A stretch of DNA of 18,004 bases from WGMI01 sp041739275 (lineage in GTDB: Bacteria > Bacteroidota > Bacteroidia > Flavobacteriales > Schleiferiaceae): NCBI GenBank assembly GCA_041739275.1, contig JBGSOF010000044.1, positions 1-18,004 on the forward strand. The letters are read 5' to 3'. Position numbers and translations under genes: made by a program. Below are positions 7,901 through 15,556 of this stretch, one piece after another. The notes under the pieces were generated by a model. It was not told where the DNA came from. It worked only from the letters and a program-made list of their open reading frames with translations, and made no database searches. The stretch's first letter is position 1, and every line of letters starts with the position of its first letter.

Positions 7901-9148
7901 CGAGCAGACGATCGAGACAGCGGAGATGGATTTGGTCAATCCCTGGCTTTCTTCGAGCCTCACGCTCTAATCGGCGCTCTAGGCGAGGGCTCCAGCGGTG
8001 CGGCCTATGCTTTTGAGGTCAACCCGCTTGGGCAGTGGGTCGAAGTCGAAAAGTGGAAGCCTGCGGGCCTTTCGGCGGGCGATCGCTTCGGGACGGCGGT
8101 GGTTCGAACATCGAATGTTCGCGCCGCAGCTGCTCCGGGGCACGATTACAATTCTGCGGGGGGCGTGTTTCGTTCGAATGCTGGGGCCGTTTTTATAGAG
8201 AGTATTGGCGTGGTGGGTACTCAAAAGTTAGTGGCCTCAGATCGCTTTGCAGGCGATGGCTTCGGATCTGCTCTGGCCTTGGACGATTCGATCCTCTTGG
8301 TCGGCGCTCCCTATGAAGATCAAGATACCAATGGTTTGTTTACCCGTACCGATGCGGGCTCGGCCTATGTCTTTGAACGAGGGCCCAATGGCTGGAGTCA
8401 ATACCAAAAACTGACCGATGTAGATCGGGTTGCAGGAGCGCATTTTGGCAGCAGTGCGGCCATGGAGGGGCACCGATTGGCCGTGGGTGCACCCGATGGA
8501 ACGGGTCGAGTCGTTTGCTATCGAAGACAAAACAGGCGTTGGTTTGTGACAACCGCTCGGAGTCAAGCGGCGCCTGCTTCGGGCTTCGGCTCCTGGGTGG
8601 CTTTGGAAGGAGATTTTATGGCCGTCGGTGCCCCAAACGCCCCTGGCGGAGGCGAGATTTACCTCTACAGTTGGCCCGAAGCCGGAGGGCAGCCCGTTTT
8701 GCTCAAAGTGTATTCGGCTCAAAATTCTGAGCAGCTCTTTGGTGCGGCTGTAGCATTGAGCGGCGATTTGATGTTGGTGGGAATGCCGGGAACCGACCAA
8801 CTGCCCGGGCTGAATCAGGGCCGAGCAGCTCTCTATTCTCTGGCGGGTTCTGAATTTGCGCCCGCTTATTTGGCAGGGGTTCGCAGCGACTTGGAAACAC
8901 CCATGGCGAACCAGATCGATCAGGAGCGCGCGATGCGCATTGTCCCCAACCCCGCGCACAGCGAATTTGAGGTTCGCTCAGACGAACCCCTGCGCGAAAT
9001 GGAATTGTACGATCTCTCCGGGCGCATCATCGCTCGTTTTCATGGGGCCAAAGCAGTTGTGCAGGGATTGCCCGCAGGCCTCTACACCTTGAGGATTCAC
9101 ACGGTTTCAGGCCGAATGGAATCGCTGCGGCTCAGCCTATTGAACTAG
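4937..9148 (+). CDS. Secreted GH13 alpha-amylase-family protein with CBM48, FG-GAP propeller and T9SS sorting domain
   Basis: The product has 1403 residues. The start at 4937 is chosen because it gives a clean signal peptide (MIQKIFRGLFWLLPTTMGWAQ); an in-frame ATG at 4874 would put 21 polar residues in front of it. Modules in order: a DUF4961-like N-terminal domain (about 22-140) and an Ig-like linker; CBM48 (about 245-330, with GDFNNW); the GH13 barrel and C-terminal sandwich (about 374-832); a SprB/PKD-like module (about 838-915, with LWSTGETTEK and GFYWVEVENEFG); seven FG-GAP-like repeats (about 918-1305); and a T9SS type A domain (about 1331-1403, with IVPNPAH, LYDLSGRII and PAGLYTL). 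The GH13 triad is intact: Asp539 (GFRFDLS), Glu586 (LILEHFS) and Asp646 (ESHDQDR); region I is DIALNH (464-469). It should cleave or rearrange alpha-1,4/1,6-glucans outside the cell; exact specificity is not readable. The propeller after an amylase is unusual. The gene ends 2 nt from the convergent sulfotransferase gene. Confidence 0.93.
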   Translation: MIQKIFRGLFWLLPTTMGWAQPVEVRPKWFNADDTVEVRYNASMGNSALVGQSPIFMHTGLITNLSPNPSWWQHVVGNWGVNDPSVAMNAAGGEVHRKTLHIRSFYGLPQNEIMSQLAFVFRNTDGSLVGREFGGGDIFVSAYSGSYLSGITHGGTDTAWIQQPILEVVGQASEPSVMSFTFDGQLLNSANQRKVLSHTLDFSNESPGFHTLVFEASYMGQSHFDTLVFSVPAGLPLPIPAGREEGITVLSQTSVHLQLRAPGKNAIYAVGDFNNWQIDPAYRMHPSPDGQFFWIELDNLSPSISYRFQYDVDGIRVADPYSTLVLDPWNDAFIDYATYPNRPAYPQGQNHPVGVFKTSQIGFNWDPSVQFNRFDPRDLVIYELLLRDFDPAHSWNSLIQRIDYFDSLGINAIQLMPVMEFEGNESWGYNPMFMLAPDKYYGPGDDLKRFIEACHKKGIAVILDIALNHQFGQSPLVRMYWDSANNRPAANSPWFNTTDRHPYSVGYDFNHDSPATQAFCKKVLSYWIQEYKVDGFRFDLSKGFSQNNTLGNVGAWNAYDQNRINRLADYGNYIWNQAPGAYLILEHFSDNSEEAALSNLGFMLWGDMHYDFGQASKGWSSNLSGALASNRGWWAKNLVAYAESHDQDRVVSGNLTYGNSWSGYDVTDSATAIGRAGLSTALLLGVPGPKMFWQFGELGYDYPIDYCPDGSISSSCRLANKPIRWDYAAEPARRDLFRAYRDLIYLKTNELAFRNDPSQFNMGGLVKNVLLENGSSKLMLVANTDVAAQNANLYFPVAGRWYDLLAQDSIWLGSNNYTVALPPGGYKWFSTRRIALPSHSFEADVLPDSLQLCWIEGDSLEVSGIFEVALWSTGETTEKIAARNSGFYWVEVENEFGKRSRDSVFVLVDCPPSDTALLSFRSPYALDGARIGSSVALQADWALVGAPGLADRYGEAHDSIDHEPLPEMGGVAVFGKGDLGEWVEWALLRADDRDSGDGFGQSLAFFEPHALIGALGEGSSGAAYAFEVNPLGQWVEVEKWKPAGLSAGDRFGTAVVRTSNVRAAAAPGHDYNSAGGVFRSNAGAVFIESIGVVGTQKLVASDRFAGDGFGSALALDDSILLVGAPYEDQDTNGLFTRTDAGSAYVFERGPNGWSQYQKLTDVDRVAGAHFGSSAAMEGHRLAVGAPDGTGRVVCYRRQNRRWFVTTARSQAAPASGFGSWVALEGDFMAVGAPNAPGGGEIYLYSWPEAGGQPVLLKVYSAQNSEQLFGAAVALSGDLMLVGMPGTDQLPGLNQGRAALYSLAGSEFAPAYLAGVRSDLETPMANQIDQERAMRIVPNPAHSEFEVRSDEPLREMELYDLSGRIIARFHGAKAVVQGLPAGLYTLRIHTVSGRMESLRLSLLN
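7690..8850 (+). repeat. Seven FG-GAP-like protein repeats within the amylase gene
   Basis: Inside the GH13 protein the pattern [F/I]G-x-[S/A]-[hydrophobic] followed by [L/M/A][V/I/A]G-A-P recurs seven times. Examples are IGSSVAL/ALVGAPG, FGQSLAF/ALIGALG, FGSALAL/LLVGAPY, FGSSAAM/LAVGAPD, FGSWVAL/MAVGAPN and FGAAVAL/MLVGMPG. The third copy is degenerate (FGTAVV/AAAAPG). Spacing is roughly 45-65 residues. Seven copies fit a complete integrin-alpha-like seven-bladed beta-propeller, a fold usually used for binding. Confidence 0.8.
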
Positions 9149-9150
9149 GT

Positions 9151-9873
9151 TTAACCAAACCAGCGCCTCCAAAGCGGAAGTTGGGAATAGGCATGGTCGA
9201 GGTCCTGTGCGGCTCTAGCGTGGAGTGCCGCATCTAAAACATTGGCCTCAAGTATCTTAGATTTGAAGTTCTCGCTCAGTTCGGCGGCCCATTCCCTTTG
9301 GCGCACCGGGTTTCGGTGTTCGATTTTGCGCTTAGGCCAGCTCATCTGAGCGCGGACAATGGCCAGGCTCTTTTCGTAGTTCTCGGTGGTGCCGATGAGC
9401 TCAAAGCGATCCCAGCGATCGAGCACGCCTTGCCAGACCTTTTCGTTCGAGGCATGTTCCCATTCCGGTCTCTGGATTCCGCTCAGCAAAAGGCTCTGAA
9501 CGTTGCATCCGGGGGGGCGGAGCAAGAACTCTTCGAAGCGTTCAAATACTTCGTTTCGCTCGGTGAGTTCGCGGTCTCGATTGCGGTGAAGAAAATGCGA
9601 AACCGTCTGGGCGACAGGCTCACGCACCAAGGTGTACAGGCGAATCGGGCGCGATTTGTCGATGGCAGTTTCTAGCTCGCCCATTCCGAAATGACCTGAT
9701 ACTGCTTTAACGTCTTGATTCAGAGTGGCTTTTAATGCCGCTGATCGGTCTTCCACTCGATAAACCATGCCCACGCCCGAACTGCCGTACTCCGCAAGGA
9801 GTCTGTGCTTAAAGCTCGTTCCCGCAGTTTTGGGGATGTGAATAAAGACCAAAGGCGCAAGGGACGTCTTCAC
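9151..9873 (-). CDS. Sulfotransferase family protein
   Basis: The 240-residue product starts at a GTG that overlaps the stop of the upstream M13 gene (GTGA, 9870-9873). The open frame runs back to 10062, but that stretch lies inside the M13 gene and has no family features, so the short form is preferred. PAPS-binding elements are visible: the 5'-phosphosulphate loop LVFIHIPKTAGTSF (8-21) and the 3'-phosphate motif LVREPVAQTVSHF, with Arg84 and Ser92. These define the cytosolic/Golgi-type sulfotransferase superfamily, which transfers sulphate from PAPS to hydroxyl or amino groups of glycans, lipids or peptides. No signal peptide or membrane segment is seen. The substrate is unknown; a surface polysaccharide is plausible, since Wzz and ligase genes lie nearby. 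It is the last gene of a four-gene minus-strand cluster, and its stop is 2 nt from the stop of the convergent amylase gene. Confidence 0.82.
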   Translation of the reverse strand: MKTSLAPLVFIHIPKTAGTSFKHRLLAEYGSSGVGMVYRVEDRSAALKATLNQDVKAVSGHFGMGELETAIDKSRPIRLYTLVREPVAQTVSHFLHRNRDRELTERNEVFERFEEFLLRPPGCNVQSLLLSGIQRPEWEHASNEKVWQGVLDRWDRFELIGTTENYEKSLAIVRAQMSWPKRKIEHRNPVRQREWAAELSENFKSKILEANVLDAALHARAAQDLDHAYSQLPLWRRWFG

Positions 9874-11900
9874 CAAATAGAAACCTGCTCTTGGGCAGGG
9901 CGTTGCATAGGCGAAGGCGCAACACACGACCAAGCCTCGCCAAACTCCTTCATATTCGAAATGGGCCCGACGACGCGAAAGTTGCCCGGAGAGTGATAGT
10001 CTGTAATCAGGCGATCGCGCAAGGTTTCTTCTTTGTACGAAACCTGCCAAACTCCGGCCCATCCCAAAAAGAAGCGCTGTTCTCCCGAAAATCCTTCAAT
10101 GAGGGTCGATTTTTTGCCTGTAAGCGATTTTTGATATGCGTAGTACGCAATCGTCAAGCCCCCCAGATCGGCAATGTTCTCGCCCAAAGTCAGTTTGCCG
10201 TTGACAAAAGCGCCGGGCAGGGCTTCAAAACCGTTGTACTGAGCAACCAATCGCTCGGTGAGTTCTTCAAAAGCCGCGCTGTCGGCCGAGGTCCACCAGT
10301 TGCGCAAATTGCCTTGAGCATCGTACTTCCGCCCTTGGTCGTCAAAGCCATGGGTGAACTCGTGCCCGATTACCGCACCGATGGCGCCGTAGTTGATGGC
10401 TTCGTCGGCATCGGGATTAAAAAAAGGCGGCTGAAGAATTCCCGCAGGAAAGACGATTTCGTTGAAGCTCGGGTTGTAATACGCATTCACTAATTGAGCA
10501 CCCATAAACCATTCGCTGCGGTCGACGGGTTTGCCCGCCTTAGCCATGTTTTCTTCAAAACCGAAGCGCTGAATTCGATTCATGTTTCCCATCAGATCGC
10601 CTCGGTCTAATTCGAGCCCCTCAAAAGTTTTCCAGCGATCAGGGTAGCCAATTTTATAGGTGAAGGCTTTGAGTTTTTCGCGGGCTTTTTGCTTTGTTTC
10701 AGGGCTCATCCATTCGAGCCGGTCGATGCGCTCTCCGTAGGCCGCTCGGATGTTCTCCACCATCAAAGCAATGCGCTTTTTGCTCGTCTCGGGAAAGTAT
10801 CGCTCGGCAAAAAGCCGCCCCAAGGGTTCTGAGAGCCCGTCTTCGAGCCGGTCGAGCGACTGCCTCCACCGCGGTTTGGGTTTTGAAATCCCGCGAAGCG
10901 TCTTTCCGTAAAAATCGAAAGATTCGTCGCGAAGCGCCTGAGGAAGGACCACCGAACGGGCGCGAAGCACCGACCACCTGAAGTAGTTCTGCCAGCGTTC
11001 GAGCGGATAGCGAACGATCATTTGGTCGAGGGCTCGCAAGTAGTCAGGCTGGGCGCAGATCAAGCTGTCCACCTCGAGCCCGCAGCCTCCGAGATACGAT
11101 TCGAGATCGAGCGTCTTGGCGAGGTTCACAAACTCGGCCTTCGACATCTTGTTGTAGACCTTTTCGGGGATTCGCCGATCTTGTCGGCTCATCATGGCTT
11201 GCGCAAGGCTTTTTTCGAGTTCGAAAATTTCTCTTGCGGTCGAGGCATTCGCCTTCATCCCAGCCAGTCGAAACATGTTTTCGATGTGCTTGAGATATCG
11301 CGTGCGGATGTCCTCAAATCGCGCCCCTTTTTCAAGGTAGTAGTCGCGGTCGGGCAAGCCCAGGCCCGACTGAGATACCGTTGCAATGTTGTGGCTCGAA
11401 CGGCGGTCGTCTGCGCCGACATAAGCGCTGAGCGGGCTGTCGAAACCATACCCCTGACACACGGGGAACCATCCGCCCAAAGAAGCATTCGACTCAAGCG
11501 AATCGATCCAGCCCATGGCGGGCTTCAGAACGGCGAGTCCTTTGCTTTCGATCGCTGCGGTGTCCATCATCGATCGGTTGAAATCGGCCAGCAGACGGGC
11601 GTAGCTGTCTTTGGCGGGGGGCTGTTTTTCCAGGCTGTCGAGCAGCGATTTGAGCTTGAACTCATTTTGCTGCTTCAAAAGGTGAAAACTCCCCCAAAGC
11701 CCTTCGGTTTCGGGTATTGGGTGGTTTTGAATCCAGGAATTCGCGCTGTAGCCAAAAAAGTCGTCGCATGCACTGGTCGTGCTGTCCAAAGAAGAAAGGT
11801 CGAAACCGGCGGCATTTGCACCTGAAGATTTCGTTTCGGGCGAAGCGCATCCCAGAACGGCACATGCGGTGGCAAAACTGAAAAGAGTCGTGTACTTCAT
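9870..11900 (-). CDS. pepO: M13 family (neprilysin/PepO-like) zinc metallopeptidase, lipoprotein
   Basis: The 676-residue product is full length for the family. The ATG at 11900 is used; a GTG directly before it (11903) is the only alternative. The N-terminal lipoprotein signal has lipobox VLGC with Cys18, predicting a lipid-anchored periplasmic or outer-membrane protein. An M13 N-terminal domain follows, with CDDFFGYSANSWI near residue 45. Catalytic elements are GAVIGHEFTHGFDDQGRKYD (HExxH at 513-517), ENIADLGG (third zinc ligand Glu574 with Asp578), and the substrate-positioning NAYYNPSFNEIVFPAGILQP (472-491). M13 enzymes cleave oligopeptides on the amino side of hydrophobic residues. The gene begins 4 nt after the stop of the M61 peptidase gene and its stop overlaps the sulfotransferase start, so it is likely coupled to both. 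A role in degrading imported or envelope peptides is inferred. Confidence 0.94.
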   Translation of the reverse strand: MKYTTLFSFATACAVLGCASPETKSSGANAAGFDLSSLDSTTSACDDFFGYSANSWIQNHPIPETEGLWGSFHLLKQQNEFKLKSLLDSLEKQPPAKDSYARLLADFNRSMMDTAAIESKGLAVLKPAMGWIDSLESNASLGGWFPVCQGYGFDSPLSAYVGADDRRSSHNIATVSQSGLGLPDRDYYLEKGARFEDIRTRYLKHIENMFRLAGMKANASTAREIFELEKSLAQAMMSRQDRRIPEKVYNKMSKAEFVNLAKTLDLESYLGGCGLEVDSLICAQPDYLRALDQMIVRYPLERWQNYFRWSVLRARSVVLPQALRDESFDFYGKTLRGISKPKPRWRQSLDRLEDGLSEPLGRLFAERYFPETSKKRIALMVENIRAAYGERIDRLEWMSPETKQKAREKLKAFTYKIGYPDRWKTFEGLELDRGDLMGNMNRIQRFGFEENMAKAGKPVDRSEWFMGAQLVNAYYNPSFNEIVFPAGILQPPFFNPDADEAINYGAIGAVIGHEFTHGFDDQGRKYDAQGNLRNWWTSADSAAFEELTERLVAQYNGFEALPGAFVNGKLTLGENIADLGGLTIAYYAYQKSLTGKKSTLIEGFSGEQRFFLGWAGVWQVSYKEETLRDRLITDYHSPGNFRVVGPISNMKEFGEAWSCVAPSPMQRPAQEQVSIW

Positions 11901-11904
11901 CACT

Positions 11905-13821
11905 TTAGTTTTTGAGCCATTGCTCGCGAAGCCTCAAGGCCTCAGGAGTAGGCGATTCTTCGAGTTCAAAAATGTGCGAAATGCTTTGCGCATAAACGGT
12001 GGCCTTGCCCTTGAGTTTTTTGATTTTGAAACGGCCTTTCGCATCCGGCCGTTCGACTTCGAACTTTACAGATGATCCCGCGCGCAGGTCTTCAAAAAAC
12101 AGAGCGAAGGTCTCGCGGACTTTCTCGGGAGCCAAAGACGCTCCGTTTAACTCGCGCAGACGGTCGCCGATTCTCAAGTCGAGATCGATCGTCAGCGGGC
12201 TGGGATTTTCGATGCCCGATACCACCATGCAGTCGCACGATTCGTCGTAGTCGTAGGTGATGTCTCCAAACCCCAGCGATTGCCGGGTGCCTTGAGCCTT
12301 GTACTCGATCCCAAATCGAGCCAGTTGTGTTTCAAGCGGTGGGGCTTGGGCACCTTCGACGTGCAGCGCCAGCCAGCGGCGCAGATCGGGATGGGTCCGC
12401 CTCGAAATTTCGTCGAACAAAGTCGCATCATCAAACGGACGGCTCGGACCATAGCTGCGGCTCATTTCGCTCAGAACATCTCGAAGCGAGTTTTCGCCTT
12501 GGGTGAGCCATCTGATCTCGAGGTCGAGCGACATAGACAAAATCGCCCCTCGGCTATAGACACTCAGGTATTCGTCGGGAAAGATGTCGAGCACGTGCCG
12601 GCTCATCACCGTCATGGGCAAGTCGAGATTGAATTCTTCGGTGCTCTCGAGCTTGTCGGTCAGTTCATCAAAAAATTCCTCTTCATCGATGAGACCTTCT
12701 CTTTTTTGAACCAAGACAGAGGTGTATTCCGTGGTGCCTTCGTACAGCCAAAGGTGTTCGGACATAGCGGGCTGAAAGAAGTCGAAGTCTTCTATTTCTC
12801 GAGAGTGCACGTTCAAGGGGGTGACGATATGAAGAAACTCGTGCGCCACGATGTTGACGAACTCGTAGCCTAAAAATTCGATGGGATATTCCGGCATGTA
12901 AACCACCGTCGAGGTGTGGTGTTCGAGGGCCCCATACGACCCAATGTGCTGAGCGCCTTCGGGTTTGTTCTCAGGATCGTCGGTATATACCAAAATGCTG
13001 TATCGATCGGTGGGCATTTTTCCGCCGAGATAGACCCCGATTGCCTTCAAGACAGGGGTGCACTCGGTGAGCACATCGAGCGCCGTCAAGCTCTTGTTTG
13101 GGGCGAAGAGCCCCACTTCGACGCGGGTGTCCCCAATTTTTAGAGAAGCCGTGTCGGCGCGCGCATAGAGCAAGGGTCGGTCGTGAAATTCAAAGTAATT
13201 CGGTGCCGTAAAGCGATCGACGCGAATGCCTTCAGATGGCCGCAGCGGAGAATCTCGGTCGAGTGCGGTCGATGCCCAAAGCGAGTCGTGGGTCTGAATT
13301 GAAAGCTCGTAGCGGCTCTCCTTGGTGCCTTCGACAAAACCGACCAAAGCGAACATATTCAACAAGTAAACTCTTTGGTCGAAGGAGCTACCCGCAGGTC
13401 CAAAAACACCCACCGAATCGGGATGGTCGAAACTGTCGTCGGTAACGTACTTGAGCCGGTCGAGCTTGCGGGCGCCTTTAATCTGCCAGCGATTGAGGTC
13501 TAATCTATTGACCAAAAGCTTGTTGCCATCAATATCAAAGGCCTCTAAACCGTCTGTGTACTTTCCGTAATCGGCGACCCCATACGTGCCCGGAACGATT
13601 CGGGGGATCAGATAGATCGCTTCGTCCTGCTCGATTTTGGGCAGTTCGACCAAGACCTCGAGTTGATCGTTTTTGCATTGAGTCAGATCGATCGAGACGG
13701 CATAATGCGCTCTGTGCGGGGGCGAAAGGGCTGTTTTTTGGGCATTCATCACACCACAAAAAGCCAACATCGCCATGCCCGTCAAACGCAGCTGAGGCAT
13801 CGAAGAGGGAGTCCGGATCAT
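11905..13821 (-). CDS. M61 family (glycyl aminopeptidase-like) peptidase with PDZ domain
   Basis: The 638-residue product is taken from the ATG at 13821, which overlaps the OsmC stop (ATGA, 13818-13821) and gives a usable signal peptide ending around FCGVMNAQ. The frame extends upstream to 13884, inside the OsmC gene, without a plausible leader; a start at 13800 (MPQLRLTG) is a second option. Seen: the M61 N-terminal beta domain; the zinc site VNIVAHEFLHIVTPLNVHSR (His327, Glu328, His331); the downstream ligand Glu361 in LWLYEGTTEYTS; and a C-terminal PDZ-like domain (about 510-610, with LRIGDRLRELNGASL). Family members are exported aminopeptidases, some with preference for Gly or Ala. Together with the adjoining M13 enzyme it would give endo- and exopeptidase activities in the envelope. 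Specificity is not readable from sequence. Confidence 0.92.
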   Translation of the reverse strand: MIRTPSSMPQLRLTGMAMLAFCGVMNAQKTALSPPHRAHYAVSIDLTQCKNDQLEVLVELPKIEQDEAIYLIPRIVPGTYGVADYGKYTDGLEAFDIDGNKLLVNRLDLNRWQIKGARKLDRLKYVTDDSFDHPDSVGVFGPAGSSFDQRVYLLNMFALVGFVEGTKESRYELSIQTHDSLWASTALDRDSPLRPSEGIRVDRFTAPNYFEFHDRPLLYARADTASLKIGDTRVEVGLFAPNKSLTALDVLTECTPVLKAIGVYLGGKMPTDRYSILVYTDDPENKPEGAQHIGSYGALEHHTSTVVYMPEYPIEFLGYEFVNIVAHEFLHIVTPLNVHSREIEDFDFFQPAMSEHLWLYEGTTEYTSVLVQKREGLIDEEEFFDELTDKLESTEEFNLDLPMTVMSRHVLDIFPDEYLSVYSRGAILSMSLDLEIRWLTQGENSLRDVLSEMSRSYGPSRPFDDATLFDEISRRTHPDLRRWLALHVEGAQAPPLETQLARFGIEYKAQGTRQSLGFGDITYDYDESCDCMVVSGIENPSPLTIDLDLRIGDRLRELNGASLAPEKVRETFALFFEDLRAGSSVKFEVERPDAKGRFKIKKLKGKATVYAQSISHIFELEESPTPEALRLREQWLKN

Positions 13822-14249
13822 GGATTGATCAGAATTCGGTGTTCGATTTGCGCCACTTGCTTGAGCATGGCATAGACGCCACAATAGCGCTCGAGCGAAA
13901 GCGCCACTGCTTTTTCAATTTTCTCGACATCGGGCTCATCAGACCAAATGCGGTAGGTCAGTTCAATTCGAGTATACACTTTGGGATGTTCGGGCGCCAA
14001 TTCGCCTTCGACCGAAATGGCGAGCTTGGAATAGGGCATGCGCATTTTCTGCAAAAGCGAAACCACGTCCATGCCTGTACAGCCGCCAAGTGAGGTGAGC
14101 AACAAAGGTTTGGGTGTGCTGCCCAGCCCTTGACCTCCAAATTCAGCTTCGGCGTCGAGCTCAATTCGGTGCTTGCCGACGGTGGCTTCAAAGTGCATCG
14201 TACCCGAGCTCTCAAGCAGGGTAGAGTGCTTGGTTATTTCTTGACTCAT
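13818..14249 (-). CDS. OsmC/Ohr family peroxide-detoxifying protein
   Basis: The 143-residue cytosolic protein has the usual OsmC length. The two conserved redox cysteines are present: Cys57 in TSLGGCTGMDVVSLLQKMR and Cys123 in ALSLERYCGVYAML. The preceding GLGSTPKPLLL segment is the family's approach to the first cysteine. OsmC/Ohr proteins are thiol peroxidases that reduce organic hydroperoxides, usually with lipoyl-type reductants. The GGC-TGMDV form is typical of the broader OsmC branch rather than classical Ohr, so hydroperoxide activity is likely but not certain. It is the first gene of the minus-strand cluster; its stop overlaps the M61 start by 4 nt. The promoter should lie in 14250-14502. 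Confidence 0.92.
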   Translation of the reverse strand: MSQEITKHSTLLESSGTMHFEATVGKHRIELDAEAEFGGQGLGSTPKPLLLTSLGGCTGMDVVSLLQKMRMPYSKLAISVEGELAPEHPKVYTRIELTYRIWSDEPDVEKIEKAVALSLERYCGVYAMLKQVAQIEHRILINP

Positions 14250-14502
14250 AAATAGAATTGAGTGGAAAAAACCGGAAATGCCGCTCGCCGCGGAACAATA
14301 AAATCCGATTTATAGCGAAATGTAAATCGCGAAAATCGGAAATACGAAAATTCTCAAAACAAAGTTCTGTTAAAGCTCTGAGCGACTCTTGTTTTGCCGC
14401 AAGTAAACTCAGGGGAGGGGCTTCGTAATTTCGCCGACCCTCTCCGTTCAAACTTCGCTGACTCCTGCAAGCTGAGGGCACAAAAGCGACAAGCTCATTT
14501 CT
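14250..14502. promoter_or_regulatory. Divergent regulatory region between osmC cluster and wzz-like gene
   Basis: This 253-nt region between divergent starts must hold promoters for both directions. For the minus direction, TACATTTC (plus 14317-14324 reversed) matches 7 of 8 positions of the Bacteroidota -7 box TAnnTTTG and lies about 68 nt before the OsmC start. Its only candidate -33 element is an imperfect TTTCG about 20 nt upstream. For the plus direction, TAATTTCG (14426-14433) also matches 7 of 8 but lacks a well-spaced -33 box. The minus-direction box sits inside the inverted-repeat cluster at 14305-14339. These are weak calls. Confidence 0.35.
14305..14339. repeat. Nested inverted repeats (possible operator or 5'-UTR hairpin)
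   Basis: CGATTTATA (14306-14314) pairs with TGTAAATCG (14321-14329), with one G-T wobble and a GCGAAA loop. In addition, CCGATTT (14305-14311) pairs perfectly with AAATCGG (14333-14339), so two mutually exclusive hairpins share a left arm. The element overlaps the best -7 candidate for the osmC cluster. It could be an operator or an mRNA structure, or could arise by chance in AT-rich DNA. Confidence 0.4.
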
Positions 14503-15549
14503 ATGGAAACAAACTCCGGTACGTCCAATTATTTCGATTCGTCTCATGTCTTGCTCTATGTCCGTAAATGGCGCAAGCCGTTGATTATCGCCACATTGGG
14601 CGCGGGAATAGCGGCGGTTATATTCACGGCTCCCTTTTTCTTGAAACCCAAGTTCAAATCGAGTGTCGTGGTTTTTCCCGCCACCACAAATTCAGTTTCC
14701 AAGGCCTTGCTCCCGCAGCAGTTTTCGAGTAAAGGCCAGGACGTTATGGAATTCGGCGACGAACAAGAAGCCGAACAACTCTTGCAGATTCTCAACAGCG
14801 ATCAAATCCGCAGCCGGATTATCGAGAAGTACGATCTCATGAATCACTACGACATCAACCCCAAGTCGCAGTACAAATTCACGCAGCTCAGCAAGGCCTA
14901 CAAAAGCAATGTCACCTTTCGACGAACCGAGTTTATGTCAGTAGTGATTGAGGTGATGGACACTGATCCGGATACTGCCGCTCTGATTGCCAACGACATA
15001 GGAGATCTTTTGAACGAGGTAAAGAACCGAATTCAGAAAGAACGCGCCGAACAAGGGCTTCGAATCGTCGAAACCGAATACAACACCTTGGTGAGCGAAA
15101 TTCAAGCCATGGACGACGAACTCACCCTGCTGAGAATTCGCGGAGTGCACGACTACGAAACCCAGAGTTCGGTCTATGCCGAGCAGCTCGCCACGGCCAT
15201 TGTTGAGCGCGGGCCCAATCACATTTCGGTGGACATTCTCCAATCCAAGCTCGACACGCTGGCCAAATACGGCAGCCAATACATCAAGCTCAGAGACGAG
15301 TCTAAGCTGCTCAAAGAAGAATTGGTCAAGTTAAAAACGCGGCTCGATCAAGCCAAAGTGGATGTCAACGAGACCTTGCCCGTCACTTTTACCGTGAACC
15401 GCGCCTTTGCCGCCGAGCGCAAATCGAGCCCCAAGCGGAGCCTGATCGTCTTGGTGGCCATGGCTTCGAGCTTTGTGTTCTCGTTGGTGGCGATCATCTT
15501 CGCCGATTCGCTCAAAAAAGTGATTCGCACAGGCGAGGCTCAGGCGTAA
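14503..15549 (+). CDS. Wzz/GumC-type polysaccharide chain-length determinant protein
   Basis: The 348-residue inner-membrane protein has the polysaccharide co-polymerase layout. There is a short cytoplasmic N-terminus, TM1 (about 26-46, ending in the family-typical APFFLKPKF), a large periplasmic region rich in charged helices (coiled coil about 175-290), and TM2 (about 311-335) preceded by the Pro-containing SSPKRS. No Walker motifs or C-terminal tyrosine-kinase domain are present, so it resembles Wzz/Wzx-associated PCP-1/PCP-3 forms rather than a fused BY-kinase. Such proteins set the length of surface polysaccharide made by Wzy. The next gene, 7 nt downstream, encodes a ligase/polymerase-type protein, supporting a two-gene unit. 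Which polysaccharide is affected cannot be told. Confidence 0.85.
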   Translation: METNSGTSNYFDSSHVLLYVRKWRKPLIIATLGAGIAAVIFTAPFFLKPKFKSSVVVFPATTNSVSKALLPQQFSSKGQDVMEFGDEQEAEQLLQILNSDQIRSRIIEKYDLMNHYDINPKSQYKFTQLSKAYKSNVTFRRTEFMSVVIEVMDTDPDTAALIANDIGDLLNEVKNRIQKERAEQGLRIVETEYNTLVSEIQAMDDELTLLRIRGVHDYETQSSVYAEQLATAIVERGPNHISVDILQSKLDTLAKYGSQYIKLRDESKLLKEELVKLKTRLDQAKVDVNETLPVTFTVNRAFAAERKSSPKRSLIVLVAMASSFVFSLVAIIFADSLKKVIRTGEAQA

Positions 15550-15556
15550 ATCTGCA

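Noticed and set aside
7690..8850. FG-GAP region as tandem DNA repeats
   Set aside because: The repetition is visible only at protein-motif level; the DNA copies are too divergent to count as a nucleotide tandem repeat.
9874..10062. 63-residue N-terminal extension of the sulfotransferase
   Set aside because: It lies wholly within the M13 coding sequence, has no family match, and the GTGA overlap gives a normal start right before the PAPS loop.
13822..13884. N-terminal extension of the M61 peptidase
   Set aside because: It lies within the OsmC gene, and the ATGA overlap start preserves a usable signal peptide.
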